A stretch of DNA of 64,000 nucleotides from Atrichornis clamosus (taxonomy: Eukaryota; Chordata; Aves; Passeriformes; Menuridae): contig WBMZ01010169.1 in NCBI GenBank assembly GCA_013400975.1, positions 29,486 to 93,485 on the forward strand. The letters run 5' to 3'. Below are positions 11,601 to 24,313 of the stretch, piece after piece. The position numbers were made by a program, and so were the translations under genes. The stretch's first letter is position 1. The number at the start of each line of letters is the position of its first letter. Below the pieces are notes generated by a model. It saw only the letters and a program-made list of their open reading frames with translations, did no database searches and was not told the DNA's origin.

Positions 11601-12477
11601 CCAGCCTGCCTGACTATCTAGGAAAAAGGTACTTGCAGTAGCAATTACAAGGATGACTTGAGCTTTCTCTCTAAGGGAAGCAAAGCCGACTCTTGTCGAA
11701 ATAAAGCAATGTGTTCCTTTAAAAAAATGCAAAAACCCTGTTATTATTCTGTAAAAAAATCTAGAAAGCTGCTCTGATCACTTTAATGTGTCTTGCAGCA
11801 GGCAGTGAGGAGGTATTTGTAAGGCCTCAAATAAGTTTTCCCAGACACATTTGCTGAACAAATGAGTCCCTGTGAGTGACTGGGAGAAGCAACAGATCTC
11901 TGCAAGGCTGTATCCAGGACATGGTCTGCTCCAAGGAGCCGTGCTGGGTGAGATGTTAAAGATCCACCTTCTCCATCTGAAGAAGCCTATCCTGTACTCA
12001 GATGGCCTTTTCTTGCCTCAATATCTAATGAAACGCTTGGGACAAATGACATTGGTTAATAATAGTTAAGAGCTCAGCTTCTCTGATCATTACATTCAGA
12101 CAGGGAATAAGACATGGTAAATCTTGCAAGTTTTCAAGCTGGGCCTGCAGCTATCACTCAAGCTGACCTCCAGCTCTAAGAGTGGGTTTCTCATTTGGCT
12201 TTGCAAAGCTCTCCCTCTGCCCAAAATCCTGCTTGCCTACTATCTGTGCATACAGCTAGGCACATTTTCTTTCACTTGTTGTGAACGACAGGTACGTATA
12301 TCTGATTTATGCACTTTTGACAGTTCTCTGCTACATCATATATGAGATGATGGGTGTCCTTGTTGGTAACCTGACTGCAATAGTAATGGCGAAAAAGGAA
12401 GAACCTGATGGCAGACAACCTTCTTCCAAGAGGCAGGAGGTTTTTGCTGGGAAGTAAAGGTCGCATGTCAGTGAAAA
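8601..12477. other. Unique sequence, several isolated splice-like sites
   Basis: No gene is called. Good donor matches occur at 9212 and 9396, each with a weak upstream acceptor (9154, 9319). The enclosed pieces are 58 and 77 bases, too short to trust. Bases 9600-9800 have more CpG than the surroundings and several transcription-factor-like words. Bases 11594-11612 form a perfect 7-bp hairpin (gattaga/tctaatc), which is chance level. Confidence 0.45.
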
Positions 12478-12726
12478 ATCACAGAATCACTGAATAAGCT
12501 GAGTTGGAAGGGACCCTAAAGGATCATTGAGTCCAACTCCTGGACCTGCACAGGACTATCCTGAAGAGCCACACCATGTGTCCAAGAGCTTCTTGAACTC
12601 TGTTAGGCTTGGTGCTGTGAACACTTCCCTGGGGACCCTGTTGCAGTGCTTAACCACCCTCTGGGAGAAGAACTTTTTTTAATATCCAACCTAAACCTTC
12701 CCTGACACAACTTCAGGCCATTCGCC
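12478..12726 (-). repeat. CR1 LINE fragment, 3' UTR
   Basis: It starts with tcacagaatcactgaataagc, a relic of the tail repeat, then 'gagttggaagggaccctaaagg', 'tgagtccaactcctggacc', 'gttgcagtgcttaaccaccc' and 'aacttcaggccattc'. It is relatively well preserved and of bird-specific age. Confidence 0.93.
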
Positions 12727-13433
12727 AGCCAACACCAAACATGAGTAGTTCCATCCTAAAAAAAAGTGTTTTTTTCAGAATCTACTGGGGGAAAAAAAGG
12801 AACTACAAAGGATTTTGATTAAAGGAACATAAAACAGCAGGGGGCAACAGAAAAGCAGAATCTGTCAGAGAAGTAGCATTGCTGTTAGCAACAGATCTGA
12901 GCTTTCTAGGCAAATGATGCTGGCGTCACTTCAAGACATTGGGCTCCCAAGAGACCATGGTGTCCAGCAACTTTGTTTTCAATGTTTTACTAATGGGATA
13001 CTGTTCTAAAAAATGAACAACTTCTTTGTGGACCTGAACAAAAGGAGGCTAAATTTGTTTGGACTAGTTGATTCTAAAAATTACTTTACAAGCACTTTTA
13101 CTTCCTACTTTACAAAAATTTCTAAATCTACTTGAAGTTTTTTAGCAGCTAGTGTTTTTTTATCCAACTTTTACCCTAAAGAGCTATTTAGATCATAAAA
13201 TAAATTATTCCATCCTTCAGAGAAAAAGATAAAGAATAAATCAGAGGTATTATAGCATAAAGGAGGCATCACTGTCCTCCTTGTAGACTTTTTCCTGAAG
13301 TCTGGGGGAGGATGTTTTAGGGAGATCAGAGCACTTGGAGTTAAAATTAGTAATCAAAGGGGAAATCAGAGCAGTGAGTCAACTGCCTATGGAAAAGGGT
13401 GCACCAGCATGGACAGGGCCATCACCATTTTTC
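12727..13433. other. Unique AT-rich sequence, no gene seen
   Basis: There are poly-A and poly-T runs near 12760-12800 and 13150. No repeat or gene is recognised. Confidence 0.5.
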
Positions 13434-13508
13434 AAGAAGAAGGAGAAGGAGAAGGAGAAGGAGAAGGAGAAGGAGAAGGAGAAGGAGAAGGAGAAAGAAG
13501 GAGAAGAA
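13434..13508. repeat. (GGAGAA)n hexanucleotide microsatellite
   Basis: About 11 to 12 tandem units of ggagaa/gaagga form an uninterrupted purine run on the plus strand, with one variant unit (gaaaga) near the 3' end. Its frames encode alternating Glu-Lys or poly-Arg, which produces two spurious ORFs. The array is nearly perfect, so it is probably length-variable between individuals. Confidence 0.97.
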
Positions 13509-16500
13509 ATCAGTAAGGTGGCAAATAATTGTTCTCCCAGCAAACAGCCTGGCAAACCACTGGCTGGGGATATCCACTTAAACAGGTACAGTTTTTGTCA
13601 CTGACTACAATGGTATCAGTGTCCCTAATGCAGGATGCCAAAACTGATACCTCCTGACTTTTAGTGCATTTTACTTGGGTGAAAATAATTTTTAACTCAA
13701 GGCAAATATATAATCTCACACTATTGTAACTTCTGCTTCCATCTTATAGCTGCAAACCAGGGTAAGATTTATTTAAAGACATAAATATAGTATTTGATTG
13801 CAATTTTCTCTAAGACTTTCACAGAAGGGATCATAAAATCTGTCTTCAAGGGTAGCAGGCTAGCTCAGTTCAAAAGTATTAGTTTGGACTGTGAGAAACT
13901 TAGCTTAATTTATATCTTCTACTTCCTGGGTGACATGGAGAAAATCTTTCAAAAATACTTACTACTGGAGTGGTAATTAAGACATTCAGTCTTACAGAGA
14001 AACAAGATGATGTTTCCCTGGAAAAGAAAAGTAAAGGTTGCAATATCTTAGATACCATCATAAGCACTTTGCCTAAATTTAATGCTACATAACATAATGG
14101 GCATTTGGAACTGTTCCTGTTCACTGAGCCAAGTGAGAATTTGACTTCAGTTTTGCCACTGAAATGATATGGTGTTGGCAAAGGCAGAGTAGAGCACAGG
14201 CCTCTTCAGGAAGCAGTAAACCAACTGCCCATCCTACTATTGTTGCATTTTAAAAAATCCAAAAACTAAAAAAAAGATCGTTTTTCAAACAACTGAGCTA
14301 TAACGAGTTGAAGAACCAAAGACTATGAAGATGTGTTGGTTGTCTTATATAACATTATATAAGATTAAAACTACCTACCATTAATACAGGGGAAGTATTT
14401 TTAGGTAGCGTGATTCACTGCATAACTATGAAAACACATTTCAAACAACAGAAAATAAAGCAATATTCCTACAAACTATTTCAAAGTAAAAAGAGGGCAG
14501 AATTCAGGCTTTTCATAGTAGACATTGCAACTCAGCAGGGCCAAGGCTAGCTCACAGAATCTGGAACAACTCTTCCTGCCTTAAGACACTCCATGGGTGT
14601 CTGTATTTACTCTCTGTTCCCACTTGCTGGTCTCAAAACTAATGCCAAACTTCTTTAGCCTGTTTGTGATCTGTACCTAAAACCCACACAGAAATAAAAT
14701 TTACAGCATTTATGGTCATCTAAAGTATAATTACTTCTCATTAGGAAGGAACATGTTTTTGTCTATTTTCATGGAAACAAAATTAGATAATATCAGTTAG
14801 GGATGCTGACTCTAGCTGACAGTGTAAAGGAATAAACTAAGATTTGTTGTCTCAATAAATATGTAAAACCACAGAGGACAAAGATTAAGCGAGTCTGTTT
14901 TTCATCAATGTAAGAGAGCACTTATTCTGCCAGAATTTCACGTCTCCCCTCTTTGTCTAAGGAAATGACTCCTTTTGTTTGTTACGCCGTATGCCTGCAC
15001 AGCAGCCTGTGCTCCTGGGCTTCATGTTCTTGAAAAGAGTTTGTGTGTTCATCAGAAAAGTGAGAGAAACGTGAGAACAGCCACAGGGATGGGAAATGGC
15101 ATTTAGTCCTGCAAAGTCTGGCATTTAGTCCTGCACGCCAGCAGAACTATGAAGCCAAACGAGCAGCTCTGGGCTCCTGACAAAGCCATCGTTCTAGGGA
15201 GAAGCACAGCCAATTCCATTCCTTTGAATAGAGGATGCCTTGCTTCTTTCTGTTTCCTTCTGACATTGCCCAAGACTGAAATCCTTGAGATCAGATCATT
15301 TGCCAGTGTGCAGCAGTAGTGTAAAACTCCCATATATTGGACCTGTGTTATCACACTCTGTCACTTTTCCTTGGATAAATGATAAAAATTTGATTTTTAT
15401 TGTGCTGTATAAATAAAAACAGATTATTTGGGAAAGTTTTTATGGAAACCAAATAAGCACTATAGTCAACCAAGACTTCATTTGTCCAAATTTAATATTC
15501 TAGTTAACTTAAAATCATACCTGAACCTAAGCTTGTACCTTTATATTCCCTTTGAAGTAATGAGGGAGAGCTACATTTAAAAGGCAATTCAGCCTATCAT
15601 AAAATACGAGTTTAATGTGAATATTCCTCTGGAGGTGTGTATAGATCTCAAATGGCAATATAACTTAGGATGACTAACTTGGAATTTTATGTCTAATTTT
15701 TAGAATCTTTCATTTTGGCAGATGGATCTCACCATGAGTATAGTAATCTAATGTATCTATGGAAGGTACTATTAAGACAAAAACTTGGATAAAAAAGAAT
15801 TTAAAGAAGCTAATGATACAGCAGTTCCCATTACAGCCATGTTTTTCTCCTGTTATTATTATACCCATAATAAATATTTATTAGTGATATCTCCTGAAAT
15901 GAAGAGCACATGAACCTGGGGCCACCAACTGAGCTGTACAGCCCATAAGCTTTTATGTGAAATGGCATAAGCATCAGATTCAATGTCTTTACAGTACCTT
16001 TTTAGCATGCTGGTATGGCCTAAAGAGCCTATGATACAATGTGAAAAAGGTTGTGTGGCAACGTTGATGACAATGGCTTTTATCTCCCCTGCACTTGAGC
16101 ATCTTGGTTTTTGACATTCACAAATACATCTCAAGGAATAAGCTATAGAAATAAAAAGGAAAGTGAGTAATATGTTAAATTGTCTGTAAAACATTACAGA
16201 ACATTATCTCAAAACCTAGCAGAGCTGTAGTTCAAATCCTATAGCACTCAAATTCTCTGTGGTAGAGAATTCTGCGTTTCTGCGGCATTTAAATCTGAAT
16301 CTAAATTTATTTCTAATTTTAATTCTAAATCTAAATACAAATATTTCATAGTTCAAGTAAAAATTAAAAGATGATCATGCTTCCTAGTATTAATCTTAAC
16401 AATCCCACTGCTATTATTTTGAAAGGAACTATGAGAGAGGAGTAGAATGACATTTTGCACTATTTAATTAGATCACAAAGACCAAAGATTATGGCAGCAT

Positions 16501-19169
16501 CTAGTAGAGAGACATGGACTTAATTTCTCTGTTACAGACCAGTGTTAGTGGCCTCAGATATAAACACAAGGAACCAGCATCGTTCGTTTCAAAAGAAGAT
16601 GGTAATACTGGTATTAACTGAAGCTCAGAGTCACATACCTGGAATGTTAAAATACCCAAGGCATTATTTATACAGCATTCCATGTGCAAGGGAAGTGCCA
16701 GCGCTGGCCCTGACACCAGACCATGCTGACACCTCTGCCAATGAAGATCTGAAGGCAGATGCATTCAACAGATACATGCGGCCCTTGTCTCGGGACAGGG
16801 CTGAAACACGTACTTAAACTTTCCAGTCTTCATGGAATAGCTTCGAGTTCCTTGGCTAGTCTGAAAAATGCAAACTTTGTAACTATTAAAGCTAAATGTT
16901 CTCAGACTGGGAGAACTGCAGGCATCTTGCACCTACGGGTATCAGAACCATCAGAGTCTCTCTCCCTGCACAGTCTCCCATCATGCTGCCCTAACAGCAA
17001 TTACAGAAAAAGTAGGGCAAGCTGACCTGAGATTGGAGAAGTGGTAAATAACCATTTTCGGGCAACTAAACTGAGCCTTTGGGCCCAAGTCAATTTCAGA
17101 CTCAGAAACTTAAAATGTCTCCACGTAGGTGTCTATAGATGTCTAAAATCCTATTACAGGCAGTAGATCTCAGAAAGCATTTCAGCTCATGATAAAACAG
17201 ACATCTAGAGGATGAGTCAGCTGCCTACACACTGGTTTGCAGTGGCATTTGATATGTCTCTAGGCATGCATGATGTCATAGGGACCTCTGGGAGACTGTT
17301 GCCTTTCTAGAGCAGCACCAGATGAGATCGTTGAGCATACAGGAAGTGGCATTAATGTCTCTGTCTTCTGAATAAATCATATCCCTCATGATGGTCAGCT
17401 GAATTGTCCCTCACATCTCCACCAACTATGATTTCTACTCCACAGCCACAACTGGGCACTACATTTATCAGCCTACATTGATCTGTCTTAATCTTGAAAT
17501 TAATCCCATCTGTCAGAAACATTCCAGGATAAACTGATGCCACAGTTAAATGATGCCAGTATTCTTCTTCAATGTAGAGACACATTAAAAAACATTAGGC
17601 ATCATGGCAATGAATGAGTGCAATGTGATAGCTTGTAGGGCAAATGGTATCAAACAGGAGGAGGAAGGTGCTGTTGCATCCCCACATACCATCTGCAACA
17701 GCTTATGGAACCCTGCTGTCAACATATTTAAAGAAGATAATGACAGGTGGAGAAGGATTTCACAGAGAGTTATAAGGTCTGGTCACAGTCTAGAAAAAAA
17801 CCCGCACTAAATAAAAGGCATGGGAGATATGGTTGTCAATATTCACACCTGTTTACATGGAAAGAAATTTCTGTCAGTAAACTACAAGGAAAATATTCAG
17901 AGATGCCATGCTTAAAACCTAAAGACTGATAACTTCCAAGGCTTTTTTCCCCTGCATAAAGAGACGCTAGCACATAGAGATAGGGAATTTCTAACCTAGG
18001 CTTGCCTGGCTTTTTCGCAGAGATGCCCTAGGTTGTGTCATTCTGCTGCTGTTCAAGCAGTTTTCTGTAGGGTCAGAGCAGAAGAGCAAATAACTCCCCT
18101 GTAGCTGTGATACTTATGACACTATTTAGTGATGCTAACACATCAAAGTGTAATCCCCAGAAACATCCCCAGGCTCTGCATGGTCTCACAGACCTTGGGG
18201 AATGCACTGAGAGAGGAAAGAGGCCAACTCTGCCTTTTAGAAAAGGGTACATTGTGTCAATTAGCAGAGATATTCGTTGAGGTGCTTCTTGGTGGCAGTG
18301 CTTCCCTTTCATCTTTCACATAATATCTAATCTCCCCCAAAGCCATATAAGCATTACAACTACTAGAACGTCCCAGTGTTTATCACCAGAAATTGTTAAT
18401 AAGACTGAAGGTTTTCTAGAGGGAACCTCAGGAAACATTCCATCACTAAAAAATTAAAACAAACCTGTAATATTTAAGACAGTTCTGGCAGTCAGAACAA
18501 GATACTCTTAAATGAAACCCAGAAATAACTTGTCTTTGATTAAACAGTATCATCTAGAGAAGGATGATTTCCTCACAAGCTGAGGAATTATTTCCTTTTT
18601 GTGCAGTGAAATAAAGGCAACAAGTAGCTGCTGGGATCTCCTTCATTTCCCACAAGAGTGATTGCAAATTTGCTGCAAAATTCATGGGCATCTATGAAGG
18701 AATCAGAGGAGACTTGGGAGGAAAAACATTGTACATATAAAGTAATGTAATAATTATTAGTTTCAAGTCAATATAATTACAAATGAGCTTCCATCAGCTA
18801 CTAATTTTCTTCTTGGTTACAGAGGCCATATTTTATTTAAATGAAGTGGAATGAAATGCTGGTGAAAACTATATAAGTAGTACTAATGAGAGAACACATT
18901 GGAGGAGACGTATTTCCCTTTTAGGCCCTTGGATTAAGGGTCTTGTTTTTAAAGGTGCTGGAAGAAAAAGTACACAGAAACAGAGCATCCTCCTGAGCAC
19001 CTGCGAGACCCCAGGTTAGCTTGGAAAGAAATTTACTTTCCTTAACTGTGTAATATACAGTACATGTGAAGTTAATTTGTGACAAGCTAGTTTCTGTTGA
19101 GTTCTTTCTGAAAAAACCTCAGCCAAGATAAATTTTTTGGATGGGGACCTTGGGTCATATCCCCCTCAC
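13509..19169. other. Unique sequence, no gene seen
   Basis: No recognised gene. Small features are a palindrome at 14343-14364, a 16-base direct repeat (ggcatttagtcctgca) at about 15098-15135, and a tctaaat-rich simple stretch at 16288-16345. Bases 17000-17330 have a texture like an old mobile element ('gtctccacgtaggtgtctat') but I cannot assign a family. Confidence 0.4.
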
Positions 19170-19259
19170 CTGTCTTCAGGCACTCATGGTAAGCTTCAGC
19201 ATTGTCTGCGGTCATGGAGGTAAGCACATCTTTGTTGAGTCTCCAGATGCCTAAGTTAC
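19170..19259 (-). CDS. Candidate internal coding exon, 90 bp, product unknown
   Basis: On the minus strand, a clear acceptor (tgtattcttccccccag) and donor (gaagacag|gtgaggggg) bracket exactly 90 bases. The frame is open, enters in phase 1 and leaves in phase 1, so the exon is symmetric and could be skipped without a frameshift. The peptide begins NLGIWRLNKDVLTSM and ends AEAYHECLKT, with balanced composition including two Trp/Tyr, one His and one Cys. Third-position GC is about 59% against a background near 40%. I do not recognise the family. Symmetric phase-1 exons are common in extracellular modular proteins, but that is only suggestive. The frame stays open beyond both splice sites (66 codons in all), so chance remains possible. 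Confidence 0.42.
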
Positions 19260-22200
19260 CTGGGGGGAAGAATACACTAAGCTTCACCTTAAGGAACTTA
19301 CAAAGCGTCCCCTGAACTGAAGTCAGACCTTTCCCCCCCCTACAGGAATGTCTAAACCCATCTCTGTCAAAGAACTCTTTTGTTACATCTGAAAACTACT
19401 TAGCATTCATAATCATGGTTATTGGAATAAAGTCCAAGGATAAACAGAGCAAGGGAAGGTGAGCTGCAGTCCTCACCTAAAAACACCCTAAATAGACAAG
19501 GCAGAAGAGTGTGATGACACCCATCATCTGAGATGATCCAGAAGTCTCACTTCTAAGATGGAAGAAAAAGCTCATGGAAATAGGGGAGAAGGTAAGAGAT
19601 GTGGTGGAAAGGAAGTCAGGGGGGGAAGAAGGAAGTGACTCTAAAGTGTATGCAAGGAAAGAAGTTGCAAGAATCACCATTTTTCCAATATATTGCAAAG
19701 TATATAGTTGGACTTCGTGCATCACTGGGACATAAATCCACAGTGAAATTAAAGCACTGAAAGACAAAGAAATACCAGAATGATCAAAGACAATTAAATT
19801 CTTGTAAGAATAACATGTCCATATAAATTGTTTTTACATTTAAATGTGAAAATTATTTCATGACAACAACAATAGCTGTCAAGTCCAAAAGCACTGAGCT
19901 TTCAATTCGCCTTTTAAGTAGCAAGTTAATCAGTAGTTTTAATATTTTCCCCCTCAAAAACAAGAAGCCAATATTTTGCTTACAGGGTTTGTAACTTATA
20001 TTCAAAAGTGTCATTCTTACCAGGAAACATTCATTCAATTAGTTTTGTTTATTATTTTTTCCTAGCAAGCTGACTTTTCTTAGGATCAGGGCTGCAGCGG
20101 CTAAGCAATCATAGTCTTGCTGTGAGATATTCACTACTCTAAGTCGATTTTCAGCTGAAGACACAAATCCCTGCCATGAGGTCCACTAGTGGGCTGCACT
20201 CTGGAGTCCCCAATGGCAGTAGCAGTCTGACAGGCATGAGAAACTTGAGTGTCTCACAGTGCAGGGGTCATAGTTAAAAAAACCCGGACACAACCACAGT
20301 ATACAAACCTTTACATACACACAGAGTCTTCTTAATATAGCATAATGAATTTACTTTATCTGTATTTGCAGCTGGTTCAGCTTACTTATAATTATCTGGC
20401 TCATTTCTTGTACATCACACTGAATACATAAATGTAATATCCAAAGAAGTAGCAGAGTAGTAAAAACACCAACATAATTCATATGACTACAAAAAAAGTT
20501 GAAGACAATATTACTGTGCCAATGAAGATTCCAAGTTGAAAAGCACATATTTTTTGAAAGGTTTCTTTTTTCTTTTGTCTGAAAGAGGAATAGACATTTG
20601 GCTTTAACCCTCCACTATTAAAGCCTATTTTATTACACACATGAAATTTTTTTCAGTATTTAGTTATCTGAACATTGAGAGCCAGATGCTCAGCACTCTA
20701 CATTGTATATGAAATATGTATTCTTTAAGTATCTCTGATGAAATTCAGTAAAAAGAAAAGCAGAATTGTTTTTGCAGTTTCTCTAGATAGCAACCTATGT
20801 CTCTTGTGTGCGGACTACATTTCCATCTGTGATTAAAATGATAGGTGTCTTGTGGTTTATAAAATCCAATCCTATTTACTTAGCTGTGGTTTTAATTAAG
20901 TGTTCTTTGCAGTTAAACTCTCTGTGGTGCTTCTATGGAGAATGCCATAAAAATAAAATGAGTGACTTAATGTAATATTGGATAGGGATTGAAGAAATTC
21001 ATTTTATATGTTTTTAAATCATGCTCATAAAACTTCTGTTGGACAAGCTAAAAATTCAAATTTCCTGGAGGAGAAGAAAGTTTTTTCATTATTTAGCCAG
21101 AGTGACATATGATTAGTTGTTACAGTCTACCCAGAAAAATTTTAAAAATTCTTTATGCCGCTATTTCCCTTCTGAGTTTCAGGAATTTCTACCTCACAGC
21201 TGTTTTCATCAACCATAGCAGAGCAGGTGATAAATAAGCCTCCTCTCCCTCCTCACAGATTTGCTATTTTGGTGGCCCTGTCACAAGAATGAAGGACTCA
21301 GAACACCGGGTGTTTGAATTCTGCCTCTTTTCAAACCATGTGTACATCTTACATCTGGAAACACAAACACCCTTAAATTACTAGATGACATTGGATAGGA
21401 TATATATAATTATCTGGAAGTATATTCAGTACTTTGTTCTTTTATTGTTCTTATGCCCATGACTGGAACATGCAGAGCCTCAATTTTGATCCCATTCACT
21501 TAATGCCTGTAAAAACAAAAACAAAAGATGGTCTCTGCCTATTGCAGTATATGAGCTCAACAAGAGATTATAGAGAGATACAGGGTGATGCACAGGTTAT
21601 GCCAGAAGGAATGATGGGCAGTAAAGAAGTCACTCTAAAGTACACATCCACTTTAGTATGAAGTAGGTCATGCCTTCCAAAATGACCCTTCCTCTCTAAG
21701 CGACTATAAAAGGAATCTGGGAATTTGAGAAACAGATATCCACCTGACAGATGTCTAAAATAAAAGGACTTGAATCCCAAAGACTCAGAACAACTATTGC
21801 CAATTTTCTCTGGGAAGGACAAAGATAAGGCTGAAGGAAGGCTGTTAACCAGAAAAGAGAGCAAAGAAGTGGTTTGGGGCATATTTAGATGCAGGTGATT
21901 CAATCAGGTTGACACCCCACTGTGATACCTGATCAGGCACTTCCCAGTAATGCAATACTACAATTCATGATTTTGCAACGTATTTTTTAATACATAATTC
22001 AATTTCTTCATTAGCTTCTGCAGAAATAAGACAATGCTTTGTATATGGCAGAAACTTTATTAAGTTGCAGGAGCAAAATGTACAGCTACTGCTGCAAGTA
22101 CTTCTTCACTTTGTGTGTCAACTTTCATGACTCATTGCAAACTCTGTATTATACTGCATCTGGGAGCAGTGAACATAAAGTTCATGCTCTTTGTGGTGGC

Positions 22201-24170
22201 CTCTTTCCCCTCCAAACCAGAATTATCTGCATGATCCTGTGTGTGTTTCCAGTATAACTACACAGCAGACTGAGCCCACTCTTGACCCATGTCAATTACC
22301 CTCCCAAATATTTGTTGCAAGTGCAGTCAAAGATTTTTATTATGGTCTGATATAAGTTCATGCTCATACAGTCTAAAATGATTAGTCATGGTGGGACTGG
22401 TCAAGATACAGCTAAATCCACCATCATCTTAAATTTGCCTCTTTCCAAGCTGCTTGGGTGCTTTGAGCCTCAGCTGCAGCTGTGACTGTAGCTCACAAGA
22501 CAAACAGAAAGTGTGTGGATCATGCAGCAGCATGCTTATGCCTGTTATTCACATCTACAGTATAGTTAAAAACACAGCCAAGTAGTGTGTGCAACAGTGT
22601 AAAGTCATGAGAATAATGGTACAGATGTTGCAAAGCCATTCCTTTTTAAAAAACAGACTACATGCTACTGATCGCAGGAGAGGTGAATATTTCTTAACAC
22701 ACACTTTTAACATGTTCAAGTCATTGTGTAGGCACTGCTTGAGTTGTCTACATGTTCTTTGCATACAAATCTTCAGATTTTAAAACTAAAAGTATTTTTA
22801 CTTGTTGCATCATGCTCTCTTTGCAGTGAATTTTGATAATATTAAATTTTGTGGCTTAAGGACAGAAGCAGAAGATGAATGTTCAGCCTAAAGGGAGAGA
22901 CAGGAAGAGCTCTGCCTGTTTCCCATTGATGAACAAGGGGATGCTGGCCAAAAAAATGCAGCCTTTGCAGGATAAACTTCTGCTCTACTAGCAGCATTCT
23001 TCTCTCAATTAAAAGACCACTATATAATTTTCAAGGATAGTGAAGAATACAAATTTAATCTTTCATTATCTTGTTCTGTGCATCCTAGTTAATTTTGCAC
23101 TTGGATGGATTTCAAGGAATTGTGAATGGGTGAAACTCCTGCAGTTGTCTTTTATAATGTTGCATTAGCAGTGTTCTTTCCAGGAAAAACATAGCATCCC
23201 ACCGAGTCACAAGAAATGCTGAAAGCAAGAATAACAATGTTCTGTTTTGGAAAAGTACTCTCATAACAGATTGAAAATGGCACAATATTGATGAACTATG
23301 TGAAGGTTCTTGCTTATATGCTCAGCTGATAGAATTTGAGACTGTTGTACTGAGTAGAGCTGGACAGAACAAGGCTTACAGGAACTCAGAGCCTGTTCTG
23401 TGATGACATTCTTTAATTACTGGTTAAGAAATTAAGTCTCAGTTTTAGACATGCAATAATGAACAGTTAAGCATTCCTGACTGCAGAGATTTGCAGATAC
23501 TATAGCAATAAAATCCATGCTGCAATGTCAACACAACACAACTCTTTCCAACTCCTTGGTTTCCTTCGCTGTTGAACTTTGAAGAAGAGCTAGCTACAGC
23601 ACAGGACATATAACACTCCTACATCTTAAAACTGGTATGTCATTACTGATTATAACACACAAAAAACTTGGTACCAGTCTCTGGCACATATAAAAATGAT
23701 AGTGAGCTATAAAGCTCAATATGATTTTTTTTTTTTCCTCCTGGTCTTTATCAGTTCTCTGTAAATTTACACAGTTGTAGGATAACCTAATGAGTGAGGA
23801 CATTGGAAGCAAATAATTGTATCAGTTCAGTTCTTTCTGGTGTGTTAATTAGGGACAGGAATCAGAATTGCTTTGCCTGGTGTCTGGACACTCTTGCTGA
23901 GATTTGATGCCTCCACTGCTGAGTTCTCACCAGTGCTGATGGTTGTCACCCTTGCTGGAGGGGAGCAGTTCTGCAGCCTCGCGGAGCGACAGCTGGATGA
24001 TGGTGTGGGACAGTGTCTGTTTAGTCAACTCAGTCATCCCTGGGGGAAGAGAGGAGCAGAAAGGTGACTAACAGGGCAGTTTTGGATGGAATAGTGGAAA
24101 GGTTGGGAGCAATAGATTGTGAGGTTTTTAGGCAGGGGATGTAAAACAGAAAAAAATGCAAATTACTTAC
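19260..24170. other. Unique AT-rich sequence, no gene seen
   Basis: No recognised repeats. ORFs such as 19477-19767 (96 codons, minus) and 21568-21903 (111 codons, minus) lack splice partners and family motifs. 23721-23735 is a poly-T run. Confidence 0.45.
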
Positions 24171-24313
24171 CTCCATCCTGCTTCAAGGAGCATTAGCAGA
24201 AAGCATCCTCCCTTCTGTTCCCTTCCACTTCAGAAAAGATCTCAGACACCTTTTGCCTCCGTTTGTCTGTGCTCAGCTGCCAGGCCAGAGACTCCAGCTG
24301 GGCATTGTATATC
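24171..24313 (-). other. Weak candidate exon, possibly non-coding
   Basis: A strong minus-strand donor (ggatggag|gtaagtaatt) ends a 143-base interval whose acceptor (ctaatgctgcag) has a poor pyrimidine tract. One frame is open for most of it and reads YNAQLESLAWQLSTDKRR and onward, which looks helical. It reaches a stop about 20 bases before the donor. As an internal coding exon this fails. It could be an exon of a long non-coding RNA, a 3' UTR-split terminal exon, or chance. The plus strand is also open (165 codons, 24253-24750). Confidence 0.2.

Noticed and set aside
13335..13604. 89-codon and 60-codon ORFs with repeated Glu-Lys and poly-Arg
   Set aside because: They are translations of the (GGAGAA)n microsatellite.
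16225..16245. tRNA box-B-like gttcaaatcc
   Set aside because: No box A at the right distance and no cloverleaf could be folded.
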